NCBI RefSeq assembly: GCF_036452155.1
Contig: NZ_JAWJZY010000006.1
DNA length: 64,000 bases
From: Sorlinia euscelidii
GTDB taxonomy: Bacteria; Pseudomonadota; Alphaproteobacteria; Acetobacterales; Acetobacteraceae
Strand: one strand, 5' to 3'
The notes under the pieces are model-generated. The model had not been told where the DNA came from and did no database searches. It was given only the letters and a program-made list of their open reading frames with translations. The first letter of the stretch is position 1, and each line of letters begins with the position of its first letter. Made by a program: the position numbers and the translations under genes. Shown here in pieces: positions 7,926 to 17,649 of this stretch.

Positions 7926-8952
7926 GCTTAATCGCGCACGTGCGGAGGCCGCGCTCGCCGGTCTCTGGGCGGATGGCTGTCGCTTCCTCGGCACAAAAAC
8001 GGCCATATTGGGCGGCGCTATGTCATGGGTGAGTGAGCGACACCTTGTGGCGGCTATCTCCAATGCCGGGGGGTTTGGCGTCATCGCCTGTGGTGCCATG
8101 TCGCCGGACCGGCTGGCGGAGGAAATCACCGCCACCCGCGCGCTGACGGATGCGCCTTTCGGCGTCAATCTGATCACGATGCACCCTGACCTTGACCGCC
8201 TTGTCAGTGTCTGTCTAGAGCTTAAGGTCGGGCATGTCGTGCTGGCGGGCGGTGTCCCTGCCGGCGTAACCATCAAGGCGTTGCGAGATGGCGGTATCCG
8301 CACGATGGGTTTTGCGCCGGCGCTCGCGCTTGGCAAGCGCCTTGTCCGACTGGGCATTGAAGCATTGGTGATTGAAGGCTCTGAAGCTGGTGGCCATGTC
8401 GGGCCGGTGTCTCTTAATGTCCTCGCTCAGGAGATCCTGCCGCACCTACGGGATGTGCCGATTTTTGTGGCGGGGGGGCTGGCGCGCGGCGATGCCATCC
8501 TCAGTTATCTTGAAATGGGCGCCGCTGGCGCGCAATTGGGCACGCTCTTCGCAGCATCTCAGGAAAGTATCGCGCATGACAACTTTAAATCCGCTTTTTT
8601 AAGGGCGAATGCGCGCGATGCCGTGACGTCGGTTCAACTTGATGAGCGTTTTCCCGTTATACCCGTTCGTGGCCTGACAAATAATGGGACGCGGCGTTTT
8701 CTGGCGCATCAGGCGGAAATCCTTCGGCGTTTTCAGGAAGGTGAAGTGAGCAGGGAAGACGCACAGTTGGAAATTGAGCATTTCTGGGCCGGCTCCCTTC
8801 GACGGGCCGTCATTGATGGTGATATCGAGAATGGCTCTGTCATGGCGGGGCAATCTGTCGGTATGGTCAAAGCGGTCAAACCCGTTGCACAGATTATCAA
8901 TGACCTCGTTGATGAGGCGATACAGAGCCTTATGAAGCGCAAAGCGGGTTAA
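7918..8952 (+). CDS. nitronate monooxygenase family protein
   Basis: An FMN-dependent TIM-barrel enzyme of the 2-nitropropane dioxygenase/nitronate monooxygenase family, 344 residues. Visible features are ISNAGGFGVIACGAM near the N-terminus, the conserved EGSEAGGHVGPVS loop holding the catalytic His, and FVAGGLARGDAILSYLEMGA for FMN phosphate binding. Family members oxidise alkyl nitronates, but some act as enoyl-reductase-like enzymes (FabK relatives), so the substrate is not settled. It starts inside the end of lysC, suggesting co-transcription. It contains an intact in-frame run of seven G at 8472-8478. Confidence 0.85.
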   Translation: MVELNRARAEAALAGLWADGCRFLGTKTAILGGAMSWVSERHLVAAISNAGGFGVIACGAMSPDRLAEEITATRALTDAPFGVNLITMHPDLDRLVSVCLELKVGHVVLAGGVPAGVTIKALRDGGIRTMGFAPALALGKRLVRLGIEALVIEGSEAGGHVGPVSLNVLAQEILPHLRDVPIFVAGGLARGDAILSYLEMGAAGAQLGTLFAASQESIAHDNFKSAFLRANARDAVTSVQLDERFPVIPVRGLTNNGTRRFLAHQAEILRRFQEGEVSREDAQLEIEHFWAGSLRRAVIDGDIENGSVMAGQSVGMVKAVKPVAQIINDLVDEAIQSLMKRKAG

Positions 8953-8988
8953 ACAATCGATATTTCAGGCGAGAAAGGCGATTTTTGG

Positions 8989-10296
8989 ATGAGCAGCGGT
9001 GGGGCGTCAAATGGGAAAGCTTCCAGAACCGAGCCGCCGGCTCATTTCCCCGTCGGTAAACGTCTTAAAGCACAAAGGGTCAAGCTTGGCTGGGATTTAA
9101 GCGATGTCGCGGCCTGGCTGCGCATCCGGGAAACCTACCTCATCGCTTTTGAGGAAGGGCGAACGGAGGACCTCCCCTCCGGCGTTTACGTGGTGGGGTT
9201 TTTACGCAGCTATGCGCGTGCCCTCGGCCTGGATGCGGATGACATCGTATCGGAGTTTCAGGCGGTCATCCCCTTATCCAAAGTGCGCAGCCCGGCCCTG
9301 AACATCCCGGAACCCCTGGTGGGACGTGGTGTCCCTGTCGGGATCTGGGCGGCAATCGGGCTTGTTCTGATCGTCATCGCTTATACCGGCATTTACCATT
9401 ATGCGGGAGATGACAGCGAGGACGTGCGGGACAAGCTCGCGGCCGGACCGACGAAAACCGTACCGAAAAATGCGGGACTATCGCCCGAAATTGCCGCTGT
9501 CATGCCAGAGCCACCCGCCCCGGCGCCGCCCGCGGAAGCATCTTCCGTGCCACCCGCCGCAATGCAAGCGGCGGAAGCGACCCCCGTCGAAACCACGTCA
9601 AACGCAGCGTCCATCGGGCAAGCCATCCCGCCGGAAACGGATCATGCCCCGCCTGGCGCGACACCCATCGCGGCACCGGGAAACGATAGCCAGGCCATTG
9701 CCGGGCAGGCCACCCCGACTGGACAGGACATGGCGACGCCGCCTTCTCCGCTCCCCACCGTCCCGGAAAGTCCGACCGGTTTTGACCTTGTGGCATCGCA
9801 TAATACGTGGGTGCGCGTGACGGATAAGGATGGCCAGGATGTCTGCAATCGCGTGCTCAAACCCGGTGAAATCTGCAGCGGCAAGCGCGATAAGGCGCCA
9901 TACCGCATCACGACCGGCAATGCGGGCGGGGTGGCTTTCCGGTTCGGGGATGCTGTGACAGCGCCCCTTGGCGAGAACGGTCAGGTGATCCGCAACCTTA
10001 CTTTGACGGCGGAGGATATTGCGCAGGGTCGTGCGCCCGATAACACGGCCTCATCCACACCGGAGACGCATCCAACGGATTCCATTCTGCGGCAGAGTGA
10101 CACGCCGCCTGCGATCGCGACGGATCAGACGGGTGAGGGCGGTGCGTCCCCAACGACTCCCGAGGCGACCCGGCAAAATCAGCCGCCTCCGGCAAGCGTG
10201 GTGGCCCCCAAACAGAAAAAGCGGCCCGAAAAATCCGAGAGTGACCGCTTAAATGACCGACAGCTCGGCCAGATTCGGGCGCAAGTATCACCCTGA
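8989..10296 (+). CDS. RodZ-like helix-turn-helix membrane protein
   Basis: A 435-residue protein with an N-terminal cytoplasmic HTH_25 domain (about residues 20-90: LKAQRVKLGWDLSDVAAWLR, then the VVGFLRSYARALGLD block), one membrane helix at about 116-138, a long Pro/Ala-rich periplasmic linker, and a C-terminal DUF4115 domain (about 265-345). This is the RodZ architecture; RodZ links MreB to the envelope to set rod shape. ispG follows, as in many bacteria. The tail after DUF4115 is low-complexity and rich in Thr, Pro and Gln. No symbol is given because MreB is not in the window. Confidence 0.85.
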   Translation: MSSGGASNGKASRTEPPAHFPVGKRLKAQRVKLGWDLSDVAAWLRIRETYLIAFEEGRTEDLPSGVYVVGFLRSYARALGLDADDIVSEFQAVIPLSKVRSPALNIPEPLVGRGVPVGIWAAIGLVLIVIAYTGIYHYAGDDSEDVRDKLAAGPTKTVPKNAGLSPEIAAVMPEPPAPAPPAEASSVPPAAMQAAEATPVETTSNAASIGQAIPPETDHAPPGATPIAAPGNDSQAIAGQATPTGQDMATPPSPLPTVPESPTGFDLVASHNTWVRVTDKDGQDVCNRVLKPGEICSGKRDKAPYRITTGNAGGVAFRFGDAVTAPLGENGQVIRNLTLTAEDIAQGRAPDNTASSTPETHPTDSILRQSDTPPAIATDQTGEGGASPTTPEATRQNQPPPASVVAPKQKKRPEKSESDRLNDRQLGQIRAQVSP

Positions 10297-10442
10297 GGAA
10301 AGATTTTGCGGCATAACGCCGCCAGAGGTGGAAAGTCACGCCCTAACTCTGGTATTAGGCGCCAGAGTGCCTAATTATATGTCATATTTGTCATGGACGC
10401 CGATGCCCGATGGGCGGCGATTCATGGAGGATTGTGGAGAGT

Positions 10443-11591
10443 ATGAGCGGATATCGCCCCTATCAGCATATTGAACGCCGAAAATCCCGGCAGATCATGG
10501 TCGGCAAGGTTGCGGTCGGAGGTGATGCGCCCATTTCCATCCAGACAATGACAAATACGTTGACGTCAGACGCCAAGGCGACAATCGAGCAGATCCGCCT
10601 TGCTGAGATTGCCGGCGTGGATATTGTCCGCGTTTCCTGCCCGGATGAGGAAAGCACCGCCGCTTTATCTGAGATCGTGCATGAAGTGAACGTGCCGATC
10701 GTCGCCGATATTCACTTTCATTATAAGCGGGCGATTGAGGCGGCAAAGGCGGGCGCTGCGTGCCTGCGCATCAATCCCGGCAATATTGGCAGTGCCGAGC
10801 GTGTGCGTGAGGTTGTCTCCGCCGCGCGGGATCACGGATGTTCCATCCGGATCGGCGTCAATGCAGGTTCACTTGAAAAACACCTGTTGGAAAAATATGG
10901 TGAGCCGAACCCGGAGGCTTTGGTTGAGAGTGCGCTGGAGCACGCCAAAATCCTCCAGGACCATGATTTTCACGAATTTAAAATCAGCGTCAAAGCGTCC
11001 GACGTTTTCATGGCCGTCGCCGCCTATCAGCAACTTGCCGATAGCTGTGACCACCCTTTGCATATCGGCATTACGGAAGCCGGTTCAAAACGCGCTGGCA
11101 CGGTGAAATCTTCCATCGGGCTGGGCAATCTGCTCTGGGCCGGTGTGGGTGACACCATGCGCGTCTCCCTCTCCGCGCCGCCGCAGGAGGAAGTTCTTGT
11201 CGGCTGGGATATTCTCAAATCGCTCGGTTTACGTCATCGTGGCGTCAAAATTATTTCCTGCCCATCCTGCGCGCGCCAGGGCTTTAATGTCGTGGAAACT
11301 GTGCAGATTCTGGAAGATCGCCTTCAACACATCAAAACACCCCTGACCCTGTCTATTATCGGTTGCGTCGTGAATGGGCCGGGAGAGGCGCTGATGACGG
11401 ATCTCGGTGTGACGGGCGGCGGTGCAGGGCGCCACATGGTGTACGCGGCGGGGCGGCAGGATCATCGCCTTGAAGACGGGCAGGATATGATCTCGCATAT
11501 TATTGACCTGGTGGAGGCCCGCGTCGCGAAAATCGAGGCGGAAAAAGCGGCCGAGACTGAACAGAATGAACCAAAAAAAGTAAACGCCTGA
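10443..11591 (+). CDS. ispG: 4-hydroxy-3-methylbut-2-en-1-yl diphosphate synthase
   Basis: IspG (GcpE) is the [4Fe-4S] enzyme making HMBPP from MEcPP in the non-mevalonate isoprenoid pathway, which also feeds hopanoids and ubiquinone. The cluster Cys residues are in SCPSCARQGF and GCVVNGPGEA; the TIM-barrel part shows TMTNTLT, PIVADIHFH and LRINPGNIG. Start ATG 10443 (MSGYRPYQHIERRKSRQIMV) is preceded by GGAGAG, whereas the frame extends 11 residues upstream. hisS begins 4 bases after its stop. Confidence 0.95.
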   Translation: MSGYRPYQHIERRKSRQIMVGKVAVGGDAPISIQTMTNTLTSDAKATIEQIRLAEIAGVDIVRVSCPDEESTAALSEIVHEVNVPIVADIHFHYKRAIEAAKAGAACLRINPGNIGSAERVREVVSAARDHGCSIRIGVNAGSLEKHLLEKYGEPNPEALVESALEHAKILQDHDFHEFKISVKASDVFMAVAAYQQLADSCDHPLHIGITEAGSKRAGTVKSSIGLGNLLWAGVGDTMRVSLSAPPQEEVLVGWDILKSLGLRHRGVKIISCPSCARQGFNVVETVQILEDRLQHIKTPLTLSIIGCVVNGPGEALMTDLGVTGGGAGRHMVYAAGRQDHRLEDGQDMISHIIDLVEARVAKIEAEKAAETEQNEPKKVNA

Positions 11592-11595
11592 TTTT

Positions 11596-12840
11596 ATGCC
11601 AGCTCTGCAACCTGCGCGCGGTACGCACGACCTTATCGGCGACGAAGCGCGCCGTCACGCCCATGTTATCCAAGTCGCGCGGCGCGTCACCGCGCGATAT
11701 GGCTATGAGGAATGGTCGACCCCGATTTTTGAGGATACGCGCGTTTTTTCCCGAACGCTCGGAGATACGTCCGATGTGGTGACGAAGGAAATGTATTCCT
11801 TCGAGGATCGCGGTGGGGAAAGCCTGACTCTGCGGCCCGAGGGCACGGCCGCGATATGTCGCGCCTTCGTCTCAAACGGTCTGACGCAGAAATTACCGCA
11901 ACGTGTTTTCTATAATGGCCCGATGTTCCGTTATGAGCGCCCGCAAAAGGGGCGGTTCCGTCAGTTTCATCAGATTGGCGCGGAATATCTCGGCAGTTCC
12001 GACCCGCTGGTCGATGCTGAAACGATCGCCATGGCGCAGATGATCCTCCGTGAATTGGGGCTTGAACAAGATGTGTCGTTACAGATCAACACACTGGGGG
12101 ATGTCGAGAGCCGTCTCGCATGGCGCAAGGCGCTGATCGCCTATTTTGTTGCGCATCAGGATGCGCTTTCTGATGAAAGTCGGGCGCGGCTGCATCAGAA
12201 CCCATTGCGCATTATTGACAGCAAATCCAGTCAGGATCGCACATTACTGCAAAGTGCGCCGTCATACTCGGATTACCTCAATCCAGCATCGCGGGAATTT
12301 TACGATGGGCTGCGGCGCGGGCTGGACCTCTATGGCGTTGCCTACACCGAGAACCCCCACATCGTCCGCGGACTCGATTATTACAGCCACACCGCCTTCG
12401 AATTTGTGACGGAAAAACTGGGCGCGCAGGGCACGGTGCTTGCGGGCGGACGCTATGAGGGGCTTGTGGCCGAAATGGGCGGCCCGTCGATTCCCGCCAT
12501 CGGCTGGGCAGGCGGGATCGAACGCCTCGCCCTCCTCATCGCGCCGCCGGAAAGTCACGGCAAATATGTTGTCGTCCTCCCCATGGGCGACGCCGGCCTG
12601 CCCGAGGCGATCTCCCTGTTGCAGAAACTGCGTGAAGGCGATGTGCGGGCGGAAATGGCGCATCATGGCGCTTTTAAGAAACGGATGGAGCGCGCCATCA
12701 AAGGGGGGGCGACGCACCTCATCCTGATGGGTGAGGATGAGCTGGCGCAAGGCCGCGTCATCCTCAGGGATCTCAGCCTGCGTGCGCAGCGGGACGTGCC
12801 GATTGATGAGGCATTGCGCTTCCTGAGTCACGGCGCCTGA
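11596..12840 (+). CDS. hisS: histidyl-tRNA synthetase
   Basis: A class II aminoacyl-tRNA synthetase of 414 residues. It begins with RGTHDLIGDEARRH, has motif 2 as FRYERPQKGRFRQFHQIGAE, the HisA-type loop RGLDYYSHTAFE and motif 3 near GWAGGIERLALL, with a C-terminal anticodon-binding domain. It charges tRNA-His in the cytoplasm. It forms a tight run with ispG upstream and prfA 3 bases downstream. It contains an intact in-frame run of seven G at 12703-12709, a useful control for the homopolymer breaks elsewhere. Confidence 0.96.
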   Translation: MPALQPARGTHDLIGDEARRHAHVIQVARRVTARYGYEEWSTPIFEDTRVFSRTLGDTSDVVTKEMYSFEDRGGESLTLRPEGTAAICRAFVSNGLTQKLPQRVFYNGPMFRYERPQKGRFRQFHQIGAEYLGSSDPLVDAETIAMAQMILRELGLEQDVSLQINTLGDVESRLAWRKALIAYFVAHQDALSDESRARLHQNPLRIIDSKSSQDRTLLQSAPSYSDYLNPASREFYDGLRRGLDLYGVAYTENPHIVRGLDYYSHTAFEFVTEKLGAQGTVLAGGRYEGLVAEMGGPSIPAIGWAGGIERLALLIAPPESHGKYVVVLPMGDAGLPEAISLLQKLREGDVRAEMAHHGAFKKRMERAIKGGATHLILMGEDELAQGRVILRDLSLRAQRDVPIDEALRFLSHGA

Positions 12841-12843
12841 TCC

Positions 12844-13904
12844 ATGGCGTTGGATGAACGGCTTGATCGCATTCTCGCGCGCCATGAAGAAATCGCTGCG
12901 ATCATGGCAGAGGGGCAGGTGAATGGCGATGCGTTCTCCCGGCTCTCGCGGGAATATGCGGATCTCGACCCCGTCGTGCAGGCCGTACAGGCTTATCGAG
13001 ATGCCGCGCAACGCATGGCGCAGGCACGTGAATTGCTGGATGACCCCGAAATGCGGGAGCTTGCTGAAATCGAAATCCAGGAAGCAGAAGCGAAATGTGA
13101 TGAGCTGAAGCTTCAATTGCGGCTGGCGCTGCTTCCCAGAGATGAAGCCGATGCACGAAGCGCCATCCTCGAAATCCGGCCCGCAGCCGGGGGGATGAGG
13201 CGGCGCTTTTCGCGGCGGAGCTTTTCGGCGCTTATAAACGCTATGCGGAGCTGAATCACTGGCGCTTCGAAATTGATGAATATGATGAAAGCGACCTTGC
13301 CGGGCTGAGAAGTGGTGTGGCGACGATCTCCGGGCGCGGTGTTTTTTCCAAACTCAAATTCGAATCCGGCGTGCATCGTGTCCAGCGCGTGCCGACGACG
13401 GAAACGCAGGGACGCATCCATACCTCGACCGTGACGGTCGCGGTCCTTCCCGAGGCGGAGGAGGTGGATGTCGATATTGATGAGACGGACCTGCGCATCG
13501 ATGTTTATCGCGCCTCAGGTGCGGGCGGGCAGCACGTTAATAAAACCGAAAGCGCCGTGCGAATCACCCATCTCCCCTCCGGCGTCGTCGTCGCGATGCA
13601 GGAGGAAAAAAGTCAGCATAAGAACAAAGCCAAGGCGATGAAAATCCTACGTGCGCGCCTATATGAACAACAACGCGCCCAGGCTCATGCCGCCCGCTCC
13701 GCCGATCGTAAATCCCAGGTCGGGACGGGTGACAGGTCGGAGCGAATCCGCACTTATAATTTCCCGCAAGGTCGCGTCACCGATCACCGCATCAATCTCA
13801 GCCTGCATAAAATTGACCGCGTCATGCTCGGTGAATTCAACGAAATTATTGATGCGCTGGTGCAGGATGAGCAAACCGCTTTGCTCGCCGCGGAAGGGCT
13901 GTGA
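12844..13904 (+). CDS. prfA: peptide chain release factor 1, frameshifted in this sequence
   Basis: RF1 recognises UAA and UAG stop codons and releases the finished peptide. The N-terminal part (MALDERLDRILARHEEIAAIM to LEIRPAAGG) reads in one frame; from about 13195 the protein continues one frame over as DEAALFAAELFGAYKRYAE and includes the catalytic GGQ in GAGGQHVNKTES and the C-terminal RVTDHRINLSLHK. The break falls in a G6 run at 13189-13194 where the family needs seven (AGGDEAA). prfA is essential in nearly all bacteria, so a sequence error is the likeliest reading. prmC, which methylates the GGQ Gln, lies 500 bases downstream. Confidence 0.9.
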
Positions 13905-13929
13905 TAGGATGGCGCGGCCCCGAAATGAC

Positions 13930-14382
13930 TTAGCTGATCGGGCCTGAGCAGATCCCGGCTTTGCCTTTTTCATGCCGGGTTGCACCGGGTTCGGAGGCAT
14001 CCATCAGATAGAAATCCCCCAGATCATCATCAGCGGCTGCGATGATGACATGGCCATCGGGCCGGAGGAGGATGCCTTCACTCTCCACCTGATGCACGAC
14101 CCGCGCGCCTTCATGATCGATGACGATCATCTCACCGCAAAGCGCGTAATGATGGGCGCGGGGCGCATCTTTCACCGGGATGATTTTCTCATAAGAATCG
14201 AGACCGTCATGCAGGTGAATCACGGCGGCAAGCCTGCCATCAATATAAAGCCGCGTCGTCTCGGATATCTCATTCGGCGCGCGAGGATCCTGCAATTTGA
14301 AGGCGCCAGCCTGCGCGGCTGATGTTGCGATCAGCATCAAACAGGCGCAGAAAAGTAGAGTGCGAAATCGGGCAGGCATCAT
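13930..14382 (-). CDS. hypothetical secreted protein
   Basis: A 150-residue protein with a clear signal peptide (RTLLFCACLMLIATSAAQA, likely cleavage before GAFKL near residue 26). The mature part has alternating short strands (TRLYIDGRLAAVIHL, HHYALCGEMIVIDHEGARVV, GILLRPDGHVIIAA) and is probably a small beta-sandwich in the periplasm. I do not recognise a family. It is placed between prfA and prmC on the opposite strand and is probably a single-gene unit. Confidence 0.65.
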   Translation of the reverse strand: MMPARFRTLLFCACLMLIATSAAQAGAFKLQDPRAPNEISETTRLYIDGRLAAVIHLHDGLDSYEKIIPVKDAPRAHHYALCGEMIVIDHEGARVVHQVESEGILLRPDGHVIIAAADDDLGDFYLMDASEPGATRHEKGKAGICSGPIS

Positions 14383-14422
14383 CTCCTTATAAAATGCGAT
14401 CTACGGGAAAGTGTTAAATAAA

Positions 14423-15268
14423 ATGCGCGTGCGTGACATTCTGGCAAGGGCGACCCTTCGATTGACGCAGGCAGGCGTTGAGGACGCGCGGGCGGAGGCG
14501 AGGCGTCTGCTGTGCTGGGCGGCGGGGATCGACCTCACCGCGATCGTCACCCTCCTGCGTCTTGATGACACGGCGCAGGCGCGGTTTGAGGACGTCATTG
14601 CCCGCCGCGCGCGACGGGAGCCCTACGCCTATATCACGGGCTCACGCGGTTTCTGGACGCAGGATTTCCTCACGAATGAATACACACTGATCCCGCGGGC
14701 GGATAGCGAGACGTTGATTGAAGCGCTGCGTCATCACAAGCCGCAGAGGGATAGACCTTACCGTATTCTGGATCTCGGCACGGGGACGGGTTGCCTCCTT
14801 CTGGCGGCGCTCAGCCATTACCCGAATGCGCGGGGCGTTGGCGTTGATATCGTGCCAGAAGCGACACAGCTCGCGCGGGAAAACGCGAAACTGAACCAGC
14901 TTGAGCGCCGCGCCCGGTTTGTCACCAGCCATTGGGGTGACGCTTTGACAGGGCGCTATGACATTATCCTGAGCAACCCGCCTTATATCAGAACCGGGGA
15001 TCTGGCAGAGCTGATGCCGGAAGTGCGTTATTATGAACCGGCTTCTGCCCTTGATGGCGGGGCGTCGGGCTTGGACGCCTACGCCGCCATCCTGTCTGAC
15101 CTTCCGCGCCTGATGCGCCGCGACGGGATTGCGGTGCTGGAGCTGGGCAAGGGGCAGGACCAGGAGGTGCGGCATCTGGCGGCGGAAAACGGGCTGGAAA
15201 TGCGCGCTTGTTACAACGACCTTAACGGCATTGCGCGCGCCATGATTCTCGGTTTGGGCGCATATTAA
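14423..15268 (+). CDS. prmC: peptide chain release factor glutamine methyltransferase
   Basis: PrmC (HemK) methylates the Gln of the GGQ motif in release factors with S-adenosylmethionine. Visible motifs are ILDLGTGTGCLLLAAL (SAM motif I), GVDIVPEA and the catalytic NPPY in DIILSNPPYIRTGDL, plus the N-terminal helical domain that grips the release factor. The start is taken at ATG 14423 (MRVRDILARA); a GTG at 14411 is possible but has its purine stretch too close. Its proximity to prfA is a common and functionally sensible arrangement. Confidence 0.93.
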   Translation: MRVRDILARATLRLTQAGVEDARAEARRLLCWAAGIDLTAIVTLLRLDDTAQARFEDVIARRARREPYAYITGSRGFWTQDFLTNEYTLIPRADSETLIEALRHHKPQRDRPYRILDLGTGTGCLLLAALSHYPNARGVGVDIVPEATQLARENAKLNQLERRARFVTSHWGDALTGRYDIILSNPPYIRTGDLAELMPEVRYYEPASALDGGASGLDAYAAILSDLPRLMRRDGIAVLELGKGQDQEVRHLAAENGLEMRACYNDLNGIARAMILGLGAY

Positions 15269-15517
15269 AACTTGGCAGAGGTGAGGGGAGCTGCTAAACT
15301 CGCCTGCGAGGCTTTGTTCGATTGCGCTTTTAATGCGCATTTCGCTCTGCTGGAGACGGTATCGCGGTTATCGGTTATGACATTGTCAAACCTACGCGCT
15401 GTTTCCTCGCCCGACCTTCGACTTTGGAAAGCAAGGCAGGACATTTTCCACACTGCTTTGCCGATCATGAACCAGGCAGGGCTGAGCCTTGCCAGCAGGA
15501 AAGTCCCATTTAAATCC

Positions 15518-15940
15518 ATGAACATCAAACGTATCAGAGGCCGTCATCATCGCTCCAACGGTGGGATGAGCGCGCGTCAGGGTAATAATCAGACGCCGCT
15601 TAACCGCAACCACGTGTTTGACAGTAACGGGCCTGAAATGCGTGTCCGCGGCACGGCGCAACAGCTTTTTGAGAAATATCTTCAGCTGGGTCGGGACGCG
15701 ACCGGTGCGGGTGACCGAATCCTTGCGGAGGCGTATTTCCAGCATGCTGAACATTATTTTCGTATCATCAATGCCATGACGCAGGCGGCCCAGCAATCTC
15801 AGGCAGAACGTCAGGAGCGCCATCAGAAGCGCATGAAGGCGCAGCAGGCTGAGTCGGGGGAGGAGCGTCGCGGGCCTGAGGAAGCGGAGGGTGAGTCAGA
15901 AGGCGAGACCGCCCATGTTGCTGAGGATAACGCTGAATAA
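15518..15940 (+). CDS. DUF4167 domain protein
   Basis: A 140-residue protein starting MNIKRIRGRHHRS, with the conserved core GPEMRVRGTAQQLFEKYLQL...AGDRILAEAYFQHAEHYFRI, the hallmark of DUF4167, followed by a Gln/Glu-rich charged tail. The family is confined mainly to Alphaproteobacteria and commonly follows prmC. The basic N-terminus and acidic tail suggest nucleic-acid or ribosome association, but this is inference. The start is the ATG at 15518; the upstream extension of the frame shows no conservation. Confidence 0.85.
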   Translation: MNIKRIRGRHHRSNGGMSARQGNNQTPLNRNHVFDSNGPEMRVRGTAQQLFEKYLQLGRDATGAGDRILAEAYFQHAEHYFRIINAMTQAAQQSQAERQERHQKRMKAQQAESGEERRGPEEAEGESEGETAHVAEDNAE

Positions 15941-15953
15941 GAAAAGATCGATC

Positions 15954-15973
15954 GCGACCTCCGCCGAGGTCGC
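15954..15973 (+). terminator. possible terminator hairpin after the DUF4167 gene
   Basis: An 8-bp perfect stem (GCGACCTC / GAGGTCGC) with a 4-base loop just after the DUF4167 stop. There is no T-tract, so it is at best a weak or Rho-assisted terminator. Confidence 0.35.
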
Positions 15974-16059
15974 GTCTCGCCCGGGCTGGATAACATGATG
16001 CTTCATGCGGGGGAGGTCGCGCAGGGTCGATACGGCTATGATGGCTGACCCAGTCGGGA

Positions 16060-16134
16060 TGGTAGCGGCGGACGGATTTGAACCGCCGACCAAGGGATTA
16101 TGATTCCCCTGCTCTACCGCTGAGCTACGCCGCC
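16060..16134 (-). tRNA. tRNA-Met (CAT, elongator type)
   Basis: A 75-base cloverleaf on the minus strand: acceptor GGCGGCG pairs with CGCCGCT (first pair G-U, as in alphaproteobacterial elongator tRNA-Met), D-arm GCTCAGCGGTAGAGC, anticodon loop ATCATAA (CAT), T-arm GGTTCAAATCC and encoded CCA. An initiator would lack the base-paired first position differently and carry three G-C pairs in the anticodon stem; tRNA-Ile2 is a less likely alternative. Confidence 0.9.
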
Positions 16135-16345
16135 ATCGCGACTGGTGGGATGCAATTAAAGCCCCGGTGATATCGTGTCAACCACGTGCGCAATGATTTT
16201 GTGCGTGATATCAAAAAACTGCAATGGTGCCCGGCTGACGAAAAAAGGAAGCCGACCGGTCGTTGACCCGTTTCAATGAAAGCCTGTCTCCTGACCATCT
16301 ACTGCTTTCGCTGGCCGCGGTCGTCCTGAATGGGTTGATGCCGAC

Positions 16346-17557
16346 ATGAGTTTCAAAACCTACTTTATCGCCTCCCTCCTCCAGTTTCGTGCGTATTTCG
16401 GGTGGTTGCCCGCATCGGTCGTGACGGTCATCATGCTCGTCACACTGGCATTGGTCGCGTTTTATGCCAGCCATTGGATGACGCGCTTCCTGCTCCGCCT
16501 GCTCAGTCGGGAGGGTAGCACGGTCGCGCGCAAAATCGTGCTGTCGACGCGTCGCTCCGTGCGGCTGATCATCGTGCTGGTTGTGGTGATTTCAGCCTTG
16601 CCCGCGGCTTCCGGACTTTCCTGGCGGACGACGCAGATTCTGCAGAAATCTTTCGTCTTCATCGCGATATTAATGGTGGGTTATAGTGCGATCAAAGCAT
16701 TCCGTATTATGACGGAGGCTTATCTCAGTCGCATTTCGCTGAGTGAGCATCACGATGACATCATCGTCCGCTCGCACCAGACGCAAATCAAAGTTCTGCA
16801 ACGCCTTCTTGAGATCCTCGTCGGTATCATCACCGTCGGGGTCGCATTGATGACGTTTGATTCCGTCCGCAATTATGGTGTGTCTCTCTTCGCCTCGGCT
16901 GGTGCTGCATCACTGATCGTCGGCTTGTCGGCACGCGGCCTGCTGACGAATCTTCTGGCAGGTGTGCAGATCGCCATTACCCAGCCGATCCGGATGGAAG
17001 ATCTCATCATCATTAATGGCGACTGGGCGTGGGTGGAGGAAATCACGGCGACTTACGTCGTGCTACGCGTCTGGGACTGGCGGCGACACATCGTGCCGAT
17101 CTCCTATTTTCTTGAAAACCGGTTTGAGAACTGGACACATAACTCAGCCGCCATCATCGGCATCGTCTATCTGTATCTCGATTACGAAGCCCCGATCGAC
17201 GCGCTTCGGGAGGAATTACAGGAGATCGCGAAGACATGTCCTCTCTGGGATGGAAAGGTGCTCGATTTTCAGGTTGCGGATTGTGACGCTGTGACAATCA
17301 AGATCCGAATCATCGCCAGCGCCCGAAGCGCGCTCAAAAGCTGGGATCTCCGCTGCGACATTCGCGAGAAGATGATTAAACGCATTCGGGAGGATTATCC
17401 TGAAGCATTGCCGCGCCATCGGCTGGGGATGGTGACGGCGCATATGGTAAGGGAGGTCACTTCCATGGGGGAGGAAGAGATTTCGCCCCCGATTGACCGT
17501 CCGCCGCCACGCCCCCCTTCGAAACTGGCCAAACCATCCGGGCCAAAAGGCGGATGA
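16346..17557 (+). CDS. MscS-family small-conductance mechanosensitive channel
   Basis: A 403-residue membrane protein with hydrophobic helices at about 20-45, 70-90 and 100-115, and the pore-lining TM3 at about 185-215 with the Gly/Ala pattern SLFASAGAASLIVGLSARGLL. The MscS beta domain follows (ITQPIRMEDLIIINGDWAWVEEI, then WDWRRHIVPISYFLENRFENWT) and a cytoplasmic alpha/beta region. These channels open under membrane tension to release osmolytes. The C-terminal 35 residues are Pro-rich. It stands alone between tRNA-Met and tRNA-Val. Confidence 0.9.
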   Translation: MSFKTYFIASLLQFRAYFGWLPASVVTVIMLVTLALVAFYASHWMTRFLLRLLSREGSTVARKIVLSTRRSVRLIIVLVVVISALPAASGLSWRTTQILQKSFVFIAILMVGYSAIKAFRIMTEAYLSRISLSEHHDDIIVRSHQTQIKVLQRLLEILVGIITVGVALMTFDSVRNYGVSLFASAGAASLIVGLSARGLLTNLLAGVQIAITQPIRMEDLIIINGDWAWVEEITATYVVLRVWDWRRHIVPISYFLENRFENWTHNSAAIIGIVYLYLDYEAPIDALREELQEIAKTCPLWDGKVLDFQVADCDAVTIKIRIIASARSALKSWDLRCDIREKMIKRIREDYPEALPRHRLGMVTAHMVREVTSMGEEEISPPIDRPPPRPPSKLAKPSGPKGG

Positions 17558-17649
17558 TGATGCTTGGAGCAGCGCGTGCGGCATTTTTTTTAAATTCCAG
17601 TCTTGTCAGTCGCGCTGATGAAGGTTAGAAGCACGCCCACGGACCAGAT

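Noticed and set aside
12262..13116. 284-codon minus-strand frame opposite hisS and prfA
   Set aside because: A shadow of two well-supported genes with no family signature.
16060..16134. CAT anticodon tRNA read as tRNA-Ile2 or initiator tRNA
   Set aside because: The G1-U72 pair and overall sequence follow alphaproteobacterial elongator tRNA-Met; the initiator anticodon stem GGG/CCC is not present.
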